From an uncultured Eubacteriales bacterium (lineage in GTDB: Bacteria; Bacillota; Clostridia; Oscillospirales; Acutalibacteraceae), in contig CAKSQS010000017.1 in the NCBI GenBank assembly GCA_934486705.1, positions 1-42,342 on the forward strand: 42,342 nt of DNA. Reading direction: 5' to 3'. Below the pieces are notes generated by a model that had not been told where the DNA came from, did no database searches, and saw only the letters and a list, made by a program, of their open reading frames with translations. The translations under genes were made by a program, and so were the position numbers. This document shows positions 1 to 8,300 of this stretch, in pieces. The first letter of the stretch is position 1; each line of letters starts with the position of its first letter.

Positions 1-78
<78 letters not shown>

Positions 79-151
79 TAATTTTTCGGTGCTGAGCCGC
101 GTAAAATCGGACGGTGCGTTATGACGGGGGGGTATTGGTATTAACGCAATT

Positions 152-1294
152 TTGCTATATTCGGAAATAAATATTCTTTGCGTTGTTATAATGCTTATAA
201 TAGCGGTAAACCTATCGGACTCCGAATTTGATAAATCAAATAAAAATCGGGTGTTTTCTTACTCGGTGTATCTTGCAACATTCGCCAATGTATGCGATTT
301 TCTTTGGAATTTATGCTTTGCCGAGTCTATAAATTTACCCGCTGCGGCAAGGTATTTGATAGATTACTGTTATTTCATTTCCTTCGGGGTGTCGTCACTT
401 TGCTGGCTTATTTATACCGAGATGGTTCAGAAAAGCGGCATACCGAAAAATAAAAAGCTGCTCGCTCTTTATTTTGTCCCCTTGGCTCTGCTTGTGATCT
501 TGCTTGCCGTAAATACCTTTAACGGCTGCCTTTTCTACATTGACGCAAGCGGTAAATACTACCGTGGAAAGCTTTTTTATGCGCAGCAGGTGCTTTCCTA
601 CGGATATATTGTAATTTCGGCTGTAAGGTGCTTTTTAAAAGCCAACTCAAGGAAGAATTTCGCACAGCGCGGCTATTTGCTTAAATTGGTCACATTTGTT
701 ATACCGCCGATAATATGCGGAATAATTCAGATAATTGTGCAGGATATTCCGATTTTATCGGTCGGAATAGTAATATCCTATTTACTGGCATATATAAATT
801 CACTGGAAAGGCTTATTTCACTTGACCCGCTTACGGGAATTTCAAACCGCCGCGAATTTTTGCAGCGTCTTGAGGATGATATTAAATCGCTCAAGGTTAA
901 CGAGGATATGTACTTTTTGTTTATTGATATTGATTCCTTTAAAAGCATTAACGATACGGAGGGTCATAACGAAGGCGACCGCGTTTTAAAGGAAATTGCC
1001 GCCGCGCTGAAAAAATACACCAAAACCGTAAACGGCTCTTGCGGCAGATACGGCGGAGATGAATTTGCGCTTTATACGGTCAGGGATATCGACGCCGATT
1101 TTGGTTCGGTTTGCGCCGAGCTTGAAGAATATATTGAAAAACAGCATATTGCTTACGGCGGCGGAAAGGCGGTCACCGTTAGTATGGGGTGCTCAAAATA
1201 TCTCGGCGATTCCGATGATATACAGGGGTTGGTTTTCCGTGCCGATAAAGAAATGTACAGCCTGAAAAAAGGAAAAACGCAGAAAGAAAAATGA
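152..1294 (+). CDS. Membrane-anchored diguanylate cyclase (GGDEF domain)
   Basis: Predicted to make c-di-GMP from two GTP at the inner face of the membrane. Residues 1-220 are hydrophobic, with about six or seven membrane segments and no family I can name. A GGDEF domain follows (about 225-375). The signature RYGGDEF is intact (GGDEF at 301-305), as is the metal-binding FIDIDSFKSIND region, so the enzyme should be active. I see no RxxD inhibitory site just before GGDEF. The start is uncertain: TTG at 152 is the first usual start after an in-frame stop at 122-124, the G-run upstream is poorly spaced, and ATG at 191 would cut into the first membrane helix. The next gene starts 15 bp downstream and encodes an EAL protein, so the two probably form an antagonistic operon. 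Nothing links them to the sugar locus. Confidence 0.9.
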   Translation: MLYSEINILCVVIMLIIAVNLSDSEFDKSNKNRVFSYSVYLATFANVCDFLWNLCFAESINLPAAARYLIDYCYFISFGVSSLCWLIYTEMVQKSGIPKNKKLLALYFVPLALLVILLAVNTFNGCLFYIDASGKYYRGKLFYAQQVLSYGYIVISAVRCFLKANSRKNFAQRGYLLKLVTFVIPPIICGIIQIIVQDIPILSVGIVISYLLAYINSLERLISLDPLTGISNRREFLQRLEDDIKSLKVNEDMYFLFIDIDSFKSINDTEGHNEGDRVLKEIAAALKKYTKTVNGSCGRYGGDEFALYTVRDIDADFGSVCAELEEYIEKQHIAYGGGKAVTVSMGCSKYLGDSDDIQGLVFRADKEMYSLKKGKTQKEK

Positions 1295-1309
1295 GGGAGA
1301 GTTGCTATA

Positions 1310-3010
1310 ATGCCGCTTGTCGACGATGTATTTTCAAAAATTTCGGACGCAGCCCTTATAACCGAGTTGATTAAGGATTGCTTTGACGAAATTGTGCTGA
1401 TAGACAGCGATACCTCGCGCGTTATGAATATTTCGGACAGATTGACAGAGCATAATATTAAAAAATATGCCGAAATGAGCTACGATACGCAGGTTATAAA
1501 AACTCTGACCGATAAATTTTCCGAGCCTGAGCGCTCGGCGCTTGTGAACGCGCTTGTTTTACCGCACGTAAAAAAGGAACTGGAAACAAAGGAACATTAC
1601 AGTGTGAATTTCAGCACCACGCTGCAAAGTGAAAACACCTCGCTTTGCAAGGAAATTACATTCAGTTACTTCGGCAGCGATAAAAGCGTAATAGTTATGG
1701 TGTGCAGAGATATATCCGAAATTATATTAAGCGAGCGTGACCCGCTTACGGGGCTTTACAATTCAAGCGGCTTTCATAAGCGCGCAAATCGGTGGATAAG
1801 CGAAAATCCCGGCAGGAAATACCGTATTCAGCGCTATAATATTGACCGTTTCAGAGATATTAACGGAATTTACGGATACGATGTGGGAAATAAGCTTTTA
1901 AAGGACCTTGCAAATTATATGCGCCGTTTTAACTCGGAGGACAGCTTTGCGGCGCATCTTAATGCCGACCATTTTGTGCGTTTCTGCGCAGATGACGCGG
2001 TAAGCGTTGCGGAGTGCTATGATAATTTTAAGGATTGCTTTAAATCCTATGACCTGCGTATGCCTATAAAGCTCCATATGGGGGTTTACGACCTATGCGA
2101 AACGGATTGCGATACTTATATTATGAGCTACAAGGCTTTACTTGCGCTGCAATCCATAAAGGGTAATATGGAAAGGAAAATTGCGTATTACGAAAAGGGA
2201 ATGATGGCGGTTGAAAAAGAGCAGCAGGAGCTGTTAGCCGATATTCAAACCGCAATAGACGAAGAGCAGTTTGAGGTTTGGTTTCAGCCGCAGTTTGATT
2301 TTTCAAGCAACAAAATTATAGGCGCTGAAGCGCTTATTCGCTGGAATCACCCCGAAACGGGAATGATCTCACCCGCAACGTTTATCCCGCTGCTTGAAAA
2401 AAGCGACAGTATAAGCAGGGCAGATGCATTTGTTTTTGAAAAAACCTGCGCTTACATTAAAAAGTGGCGCTTAGAATTTCCGTGCAGTGAAATTATTCCG
2501 ATTTCGGTAAATCTTTCAAGGGTGGATATTTACCAAAAGGATTTGTGCGACCGTCTGCTTAATATTATGCGGGAGTACGGCGTGCCCGCAAATGCTATTC
2601 ACCTTGAAATAACCGAAAGCGCATATATGGATAATACCGATATTTTTTTAACCGCCGTAAAAAATCTCAGAGAGCATGGCTTTATTGTTGAAATGGACGA
2701 TTTCGGCTCGGGGTATTCCTCCCTCAATTCGCTTAAAGACATAAGCATTGATAAATTGAAGCTGGATATGAAATTTTTATCGGAAACAGAGGAAAAGGAA
2801 AAAAGCAAAATAATAATTTCGGCGGTTATAAATATGGCAAAGGCACTTAAAGTGCCCGTTATCGCCGAGGGTGTGGAAACAAAGGAACAGGCGGAAATGC
2901 TCTTAGGCTTCGGCTGCCGCCAAATGCAGGGGTATTATTTCAGCCGACCCGTTCCGGCGGCGGAATATGAAGATATGCTGAACCGACAAAATTCTTCGGT
3001 TTTAAATTAA
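1310..3010 (+). CDS. Cyclic-di-GMP phosphodiesterase, degenerate GGDEF plus EAL domain
   Basis: Predicted to hydrolyse c-di-GMP to pGpG. Residues 1-140 look like a PAS-type sensor domain with no membrane segment. A GGDEF-like domain follows (about 145-300), but its signature is replaced by NADHF at 218-222, so it should not be a cyclase. The EAL domain (about 315-560) keeps the expected residues: EAL at 340-342, the Asn of SVNLS, the Glu of LEITES, the DDFGSGYSS loop (Asp463, Asp464), the Lys of IDKLKLD, the Glu of AEGVE and the Gln of QMQGYYFSRP. It is therefore likely an active phosphodiesterase, with the dead GGDEF perhaps a GTP-sensing regulatory domain as known for this architecture. A GAGGGAGAG ribosome site precedes ATG 1310. 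It is co-transcribed with the cyclase and closed by the terminator at 3027. Confidence 0.92.
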   Translation: MPLVDDVFSKISDAALITELIKDCFDEIVLIDSDTSRVMNISDRLTEHNIKKYAEMSYDTQVIKTLTDKFSEPERSALVNALVLPHVKKELETKEHYSVNFSTTLQSENTSLCKEITFSYFGSDKSVIVMVCRDISEIILSERDPLTGLYNSSGFHKRANRWISENPGRKYRIQRYNIDRFRDINGIYGYDVGNKLLKDLANYMRRFNSEDSFAAHLNADHFVRFCADDAVSVAECYDNFKDCFKSYDLRMPIKLHMGVYDLCETDCDTYIMSYKALLALQSIKGNMERKIAYYEKGMMAVEKEQQELLADIQTAIDEEQFEVWFQPQFDFSSNKIIGAEALIRWNHPETGMISPATFIPLLEKSDSISRADAFVFEKTCAYIKKWRLEFPCSEIIPISVNLSRVDIYQKDLCDRLLNIMREYGVPANAIHLEITESAYMDNTDIFLTAVKNLREHGFIVEMDDFGSGYSSLNSLKDISIDKLKLDMKFLSETEEKEKSKIIISAVINMAKALKVPVIAEGVETKEQAEMLLGFGCRQMQGYYFSRPVPAAEYEDMLNRQNSSVLN

Positions 3011-3026
3011 ATACGTTATAAAAAAT

Positions 3027-3062
3027 CGGGCTTTTACAATAATGCGTAAAAGCCCGTTTTTA
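3027..3062 (+). terminator. Rho-independent terminator after the EAL gene
   Basis: A perfect 11-bp stem (CGGGCTTTTAC at 3027-3037 with GTAAAAGCCCG at 3046-3056) with an 8-nt loop is followed directly by five T residues. It begins 17 bp after the EAL stop codon and separates the c-di-GMP operon from the insertion element. Confidence 0.93.
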
Positions 3063-3088
3063 TTGGTGTCTTTAGACGTGGGAATAAA

Positions 3089-3107
3089 CCCTCGGTTCTA
3101 CCGAGGG
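3089..3107 (+). repeat. IS200-like left-end hairpin
   Basis: A 7-bp perfect stem (CCCTCGG with CCGAGGG) closes a 5-nt loop TTCTA. Subterminal hairpins of this kind are what TnpA recognises in the single-strand transposition pathway of the IS200/IS605 family. Confidence 0.75.
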
Positions 3108-3175
3108 AAGAAAAAAGAGCGGAGCGACAAAAAAGACGGAGAGCTTGGTGCGAGCCGAAAGACTTTGAAAAAAAG

Positions 3176-3237
3176 AAGAACCTCTTGTAAAATAGTAGTG
3201 GTTTGGCGACCGCATTACTAAAAAACAGGAGGTTTTT
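3176..3237 (+). promoter_or_regulatory. Leader hairpin sequestering the tnpA ribosome binding site
   Basis: AAGAACCTCTT (3176-3186) can pair over all 11 positions, two of them G-U, with AGGAGGTTTTT (3227-3237). That buries the whole Shine-Dalgarno sequence of tnpA. IS200 elements are known to limit transposase translation with such leader structures; here the pairing is read from the sequence and its effect is inferred. Confidence 0.65.
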
Positions 3238-3240
3238 CAA

Positions 3241-3714
3241 ATGAAAGAAAATAATGAGATAAAAAGTACAGCACACAGCAAATATAGGTGTCAGTACCAT
3301 ATAGTTTTTGCTCCAAAGTATAGGAGAAAAGAGATATATGGCAAACTGAAAAAGGATATAGGAGCAATACTTAGGAAATTATGTAATCAAAAGGGAGTAG
3401 AAATAATAGAAGCAGAAGCGTGCCCCGACCATATACATATGCTGGTAAGTATCCCACCGCACATAAGTATAGCACAATTCATGCGATATCTCAAGGGAAA
3501 AAGCACATTGATGATTTTCGACCGACATGCAAATTTAAAATACAAATACGGTTCAAGAAGTTTTTGGTGCAGAGGATATTATGTGGATACAGTCGGTCGA
3601 AATAAAAAAGTTATAGTGGAATACATAAGGAATCAGTTAGAAGAAGATTATGCAGCAGACCAGATTAGTATAAAAGAATTTACTGACCCGTTTACGGGTG
3701 ACAAGAGAAAGTAG
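3241..3714 (+). CDS. tnpA: IS200-like Y1 (HUH) transposase TnpA
   Basis: Single-strand transposase that cuts and rejoins element ends through a 5'-phosphotyrosine link. The 157-residue length is normal for the family. The HUH motif is intact (His64-Ile-His66 in CPDHIHMLV). The catalytic tyrosine is expected to be Tyr128 in EYIRNQ, following the conserved RGYYVDTVG stretch. ATG 3241 is preceded by AGGAGG at good spacing, but that site can be buried in a leader hairpin (3176-3237). The gene appears intact, with no frameshift. Its short A-rich codon usage differs from the sugar genes around it, as expected for a mobile element. Confidence 0.95.
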   Translation: MKENNEIKSTAHSKYRCQYHIVFAPKYRRKEIYGKLKKDIGAILRKLCNQKGVEIIEAEACPDHIHMLVSIPPHISIAQFMRYLKGKSTLMIFDRHANLKYKYGSRSFWCRGYYVDTVGRNKKVIVEYIRNQLEEDYAADQISIKEFTDPFTGDKRK

Positions 3715-3800
3715 GCAAAAAAATACAACCGCACTTGAGCGGTTGCCGGAGAATGTAATGCGGTGCTAAACTTTCAATACCCCTTTTAGGGGTGGAGCAA

Positions 3801-3821
3801 ACCACCGGTTTAACCGGTGGT
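3801..3821 (+). terminator. IS200-like right-end hairpin, possible terminator
   Basis: A palindrome, ACCACCGGTT then TAACCGGTGGT, is followed by TTTGATTTTT. It is the right-end counterpart of the left hairpin and the T-rich tail could also stop tnpA transcription. Smaller hairpins lie just before it (AACCGC/GCGGTT at 3727-3744 and ACCCC/GGGGT at 3779-3793). Confidence 0.7.
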
Positions 3822-3894
3822 TTTGATTTTTCCGTGATAAAGCATGGTACGTTTCGGTTTTTCCATATTTTTTTAATAGTGTCACATAAAGTGT

Positions 3895-3930
3895 ATTTAC
3901 ATATACACGGGAAATTGGTACACTTATAAT
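3895..3930 (+). promoter_or_regulatory. Candidate promoter of the GH28-like/GH31 operon
   Basis: A perfect TATAAT lies at 3925-3930, 48 bp before the ATG at 3979. No consensus -35 is present at the right distance. Instead ATTTACATAT (3895-3904) ends exactly 20 bp before the -10, the same position as ATATGTATAT in two other promoters of this locus. This suggests an activator-dependent promoter. Confidence 0.5.
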
Positions 3931-3978
3931 AAAAAATGCAATTTGTTCGGAATCGGAAATGACGGGAGTTTTTAAAAA

Positions 3979-5328
3979 ATGTGTATTACGCCAAATGATA
4001 ATACTTTTTCGGCAATAACGGATGCTGCAAGAATAAACGAGGCAATAAAAGCTGCGTGCGCTGACGGCAGCAGGCTTGTAAAAATACCTAAGTATAACGC
4101 CACAAGGGGGAACTGCGTATGGGAGCTTGAAGCCTCGATATTGCTGCCTGATGATTTTACGCTGCTGCTTGATAACTGCTGTATAAGAATGGCGGACGGC
4201 ACATTTTGCAATGCAATTTGCAACGAAAACTGCTATGCGGAGCATACCGAGCAAAACATACAGCGCAATATTTATATAAAGGGTATGGGACATGCAGTTC
4301 TTGACGGCGGAAATTACAACGGGTACTCGGAACATTCAAAAAACCTGCCGAAATCGCTACATAATAATTGTACAATAGTTTTAAGCAATGTAGAGGGCTT
4401 TGCGGTTGAAAATATAAGCGTTACAAACCACAGGTATTGGGGGCTGTGCTTTCTTTACTGCTCGCACGGCACTGTGCGTAATATTGATTTTAAGGCGGAT
4501 CTTTCCTGCTCGGACGACTGCGGCGGGCATACTTCGGAATATTTGCCGCCCGACTACGAGCATGTTTATTTGCAGAACAGCGACGGAATAGATTTGCGTA
4601 TGGGCTGCCACGATATATTGATAGAGAATATAAGCGGATTTACCGTTGACGATACCGTGGCGCTTACGGCACTGTGCGGTAAAGAGGAGCTTAAGCACAG
4701 AGTGCCGGGTAAAAGTAATGATATACACGATATAATCATAAAAAATATTCGTTCCTATACATTCTGCTGGACGGGGCAGCTGCGCCTTCTTGCAAAAAGC
4801 GGCTGCCGCATTTATTCGGTTTCGGCGGATACAATAGTAAACACAATTGACGAGAACCTGCCATACCGCGGCGGCTGCTCGGTAATGCTGGGCGACAGCG
4901 GATATATACATTCGCGCGATATAAAAATGGGCGAGCTTTTTAATATTAAAATATCAAATATACACTCGCGCGCAATAAGGGCGGTGCGGCTTACAGGCCC
5001 TATGAGCTATGTTTCGTTGGATAAAATTTACGCCTACAGCGGTACATGTGCGGTTATACATTCCGATTGCGACACAGAGTTTAAAAATGTAAAAATATCG
5101 GATATTTTTTGCGGGGAAACAGCCGAGCTTGATTCGGTAGTAAATTTCGGTGAAAACGTTAAAGGCAAAATTCAAATTTCGGGTGTATACTGCGAAAAGG
5201 CAAAGCACCTTTTGCGCAACAGCGGAGCTGCAGATGTGCAAATGAGCAATATTAACGCAGAGTGCAGCGGGGAAAAAATCACCGCCGAGCCTATGCAATA
5301 TACTTTTTGGTGGGCGGATAAACAGTAA
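3979..5328 (+). CDS. Intracellular right-handed beta-helix protein, GH28-like
   Basis: Resembles polygalacturonase-fold (GH28/pectin-lyase-like) proteins. The chain is a series of short beta-strand rungs (DIIIKNIRS, NIKISNIHS, NVKISDIFC). Two GH28-type catalytic blocks are visible: NSDGID at 200-205 (usual NTDGID) and VDD with Asp224/Asp225, 22 residues later as in GH28. The later GHG block is not seen, so hydrolase activity is uncertain. There is no signal peptide, so it should act in the cytosol on imported oligosaccharides. The start ATG 3979 follows GGGAG at acceptable spacing. It is the first gene of an apparent two-gene operon, 30 bp before the secreted GH31. A galacturonan or rhamnogalacturonan fragment is a plausible substrate, by inference from the family and the rhamnosidase genes nearby. 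Confidence 0.75.
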   Translation: MCITPNDNTFSAITDAARINEAIKAACADGSRLVKIPKYNATRGNCVWELEASILLPDDFTLLLDNCCIRMADGTFCNAICNENCYAEHTEQNIQRNIYIKGMGHAVLDGGNYNGYSEHSKNLPKSLHNNCTIVLSNVEGFAVENISVTNHRYWGLCFLYCSHGTVRNIDFKADLSCSDDCGGHTSEYLPPDYEHVYLQNSDGIDLRMGCHDILIENISGFTVDDTVALTALCGKEELKHRVPGKSNDIHDIIIKNIRSYTFCWTGQLRLLAKSGCRIYSVSADTIVNTIDENLPYRGGCSVMLGDSGYIHSRDIKMGELFNIKISNIHSRAIRAVRLTGPMSYVSLDKIYAYSGTCAVIHSDCDTEFKNVKISDIFCGETAELDSVVNFGENVKGKIQISGVYCEKAKHLLRNSGAADVQMSNINAECSGEKITAEPMQYTFWWADKQ

Positions 5329-5358
5329 AACATTATTTCACGGGGGAAAGAAAAAATA

Positions 5359-8300
5359 ATGAAAAAAATTATAGCAGTGTTAACGGCTTTTTCTTTGGTT
5401 TTTTCGGGGCTGCTTATAAATATCGCGGCTGACAGTGTATATGATCCTTTCGGAACAGCCGCTTTAGGTCCTTCCGCACCGGAAACGGAAAGCGACTATT
5501 CCGCATTAGGTAAAGCAAAGAAGTTTGAAAAGAAAAGCGACAGGCTGGAAATCAGCGCCGCCTGTTCGTTTTATACATATCCGCTTACCTTAGCTTTTCC
5601 GAAAACAGGCGGCGTGAGGCTGTTCGGCAAAACGGCGGGCGATTTTGCGACCGATGATTTTTACGGTCTTGAATATACGGATGCAGCCGCAAACAGCTTT
5701 ACCGTAAGGGCGGTAGGCGGAGACGGCACATATGTTGTTTTTACAAACAGTACGGATTATTTCACGCTCGATTATTACAACGCCGCGGGAACAAGGGTTA
5801 CTGCGTTTAAAAGCTCGGGAGTGCAGGTCGGTACTGACTCCCGCAATGATTACAACGCGGTGAAATTAAGCCTGCCGATTGAAGAAACAGATGTTATTTA
5901 CGGCACGGGCGAGCGCTTCGGCGGGCTTAACCAAAACGGCAGACGAACGATAATGTGGAATGTTGACTGCGGGTATCACGGCGAAAATGCGGTAAATGCC
6001 GAGCTTTGGCGCGGCTATAAAAATGTTCCGCTGCTTTACAATAACGCAGGCTATACGTTTTATTATGATTCCTATTACTCTGCAAAGGTGGATATAGGCT
6101 ATACCGACCCCGAGACCTGTTCGTTTGATTTTGACGGTCCTGTATTGGATTTTTACATCTGGGCGGGAACTCCGCTTGAAAATATAGACGGCTATACCAA
6201 GCTTACGGGAAGAAGTATTGTTTTGCCGAAATGGGCTTACAGATACCTTGCGGGTGCGGGCTCTAATTACTGGTTTACATACGGGAAAGATATTACCGAT
6301 GTTTCTTCGCTTTTGCAAAGGGTAATGAATAAATTTTCGGAGCTCGGCACGCCCGATATTGCCGCAATGTACCTTGAGGGCGCTACGGACGAGCGCGAGT
6401 TTAACGCCGAAGAGCAAAAGAGCTTTTACGATATACTCGGCAAAACGGGTACGCGTATGCTGCAATGGAACAGACCCGACCTTGAAAGGGAGAGCCAAAA
6501 GACATTGCTGCCCGGTGTTGCCGCAGCCGATTTACCCATACTGAAAAATACCGACGGCACAGACAGCGGCTGCTTTATTGATTTTACAAACAGTAATTCA
6601 TCAGAACTTATGAACGAGTGGTTAAAGCCTTATTTGAATTTGGGGCTGAAAGGCGGAATACTTGATTTCGGGGAATTGATACAGACAAGCACGGTGTTTT
6701 TCGATGGCACTACAGGCTATAAGGGACATAATAAATTCTCCGTTATGTACGCCAAGAGCTATTACAATGCCCTTTCAAGCGCGGCGGGCAGCGATTTTGC
6801 AACCTTTGCGCGCGCCGCAGCTGCGGGCTCGCAGAAATATACGGCGTTTTTCTCGGGCGATCAGGCGGCAAATTTCAGAGGCTTACGCCAGCAGCTTTCT
6901 GCGGGGCTCTCCGCAGGGGCTTCGGGCTTTGCAATGTGGGGCGGTGATCTTGCGGGCTACGAGGGCAAGCCCACAAACGAAGTATATTGCCGCGGCGTGC
7001 AGCTCAGTGCGTTCAGCCCTATAATGCGGGCTCACGGCACAACCACGCGTTTCCCGTGGGATTTCGGAACAGAGGGCGAAAACGTATATAAAAAATATTA
7101 TTGGCTGCGCGAAAACTTGCTTGACAGCATTTACAGCAGCGCCCTAAACGCGGGAAAAACGGGTGCGCCGATGATGCAGGCGCTTGCTATGGCTTTCCCC
7201 GATGAAAAAAGCATTGCCGCTGCGGATGATACGTATATATTCTGTGATGAAATACTTGTATCGCCCGTGCTTGAAAGCAGCACCGTAAAAAGCGTTACGT
7301 TTCCCGCGAGCAGATGGTACGATTTGTACAGCGGGGCTATTGTCAGCGGCGGCAGTACACAGTCGGTCAGTGCCCCGCTTGATACCGCACCCGCTTATTT
7401 CAGAAGCGGAGCGATACTTCCCGTTACGCTCTCGGCAAGTCTAAGGCTGTGCGACCGGATAGAAAACGGCACGGCGGTAAAGGCATTGATAGTCACCCCG
7501 CCTGAAACCGAGCGCACAAAGACTTTTTACGCAGATGATGGAAACGCGGTTCTGTATACCTCAAAACCCGAAAAATACGGGTATACCCTTTCTGCGGGAG
7601 AGGGGAACGGTGCTGCAACCGTTTTAGCATACGGTACCGATCCCGCAGCCGTTACGGTGGACGGAAAGGAACTGAAAAAAATAGCCGCTGACTCCGACGG
7701 CGCAGGTTTTTATGTAACGGCAGACAATATAACCGTGATAAAAACAGGAACACAGGGCTGGAGCAGTATTTCAATACATGAAAACGCCGTTTGCGAGTAT
7801 TCGCGCATATGGGACTTTTCCTCTGCCGATCAACTCACGGACTTTGACGCCTATATGAACGATAAGGTGTATGGCTACGAAAAGCAAAGCGCAGATTACC
7901 GCTGGGTTTATAATGAGAGCACTTCAACTCTCAGGCAGAATGCCTGGATGTGCAAGGAATCTGATAAAGAAAACGGCAGATGGGGCGGCAGCCTGCCCGA
8001 CAGTGCGGCGGCGCTTACACCTAAGAATATCGATCTGCATAATTTCGAGACCACGGTAAAATTCAAGCTGAATAACGATAACGGAAACCTCGGCACGGTT
8101 GCGGTGGGATTCCGCGAGACAGTCCCCGGGCAACATTCAGCAAATCTCGGCAGCTGGGACAGTCTCGGCAGGCAAAACGGCGGCGCTGTTTCCGCGCTTG
8201 CCTGCGCGGCGGGCGGCAATACGGCTTGGTTGTTTTCGGGCGGCGCAAAGCTTTGCGATACTACCGTCGGCGGTGCGGCGTTCGGTAAAGATTATTATAT

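Larger units (their letters stand above)
3071..3830 (+). mobile_element. IS200/IS605-type insertion sequence (IS200-like, tnpA only)
   Basis: A single HUH-transposase gene flanked by subterminal hairpins, about 0.75 kb in total, fits the IS200 group, which carries tnpA without tnpB. The left hairpin is at 3089-3107 and the right one at 3801-3821. Exact ends cannot be set because this family makes no target duplications; the limits given run from shortly before the left hairpin to the T-rich stretch after the right hairpin. It sits between the c-di-GMP operon terminator and the first sugar gene, in intergenic DNA, so it appears to break no gene. Confidence 0.85.

Noticed and set aside
3766..4335. 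Long minus-strand open frame opposite the GH28-like gene
   Set aside because: It has no recognisable domain, no convincing ribosome site, and overlaps the right end of the insertion element and a well-supported plus-strand gene.
5866..6498. 210-codon minus-strand open frame opposite the secreted GH31
   Set aside because: It lies wholly within the GH31 catalytic domain and has no start signal or domain signature.
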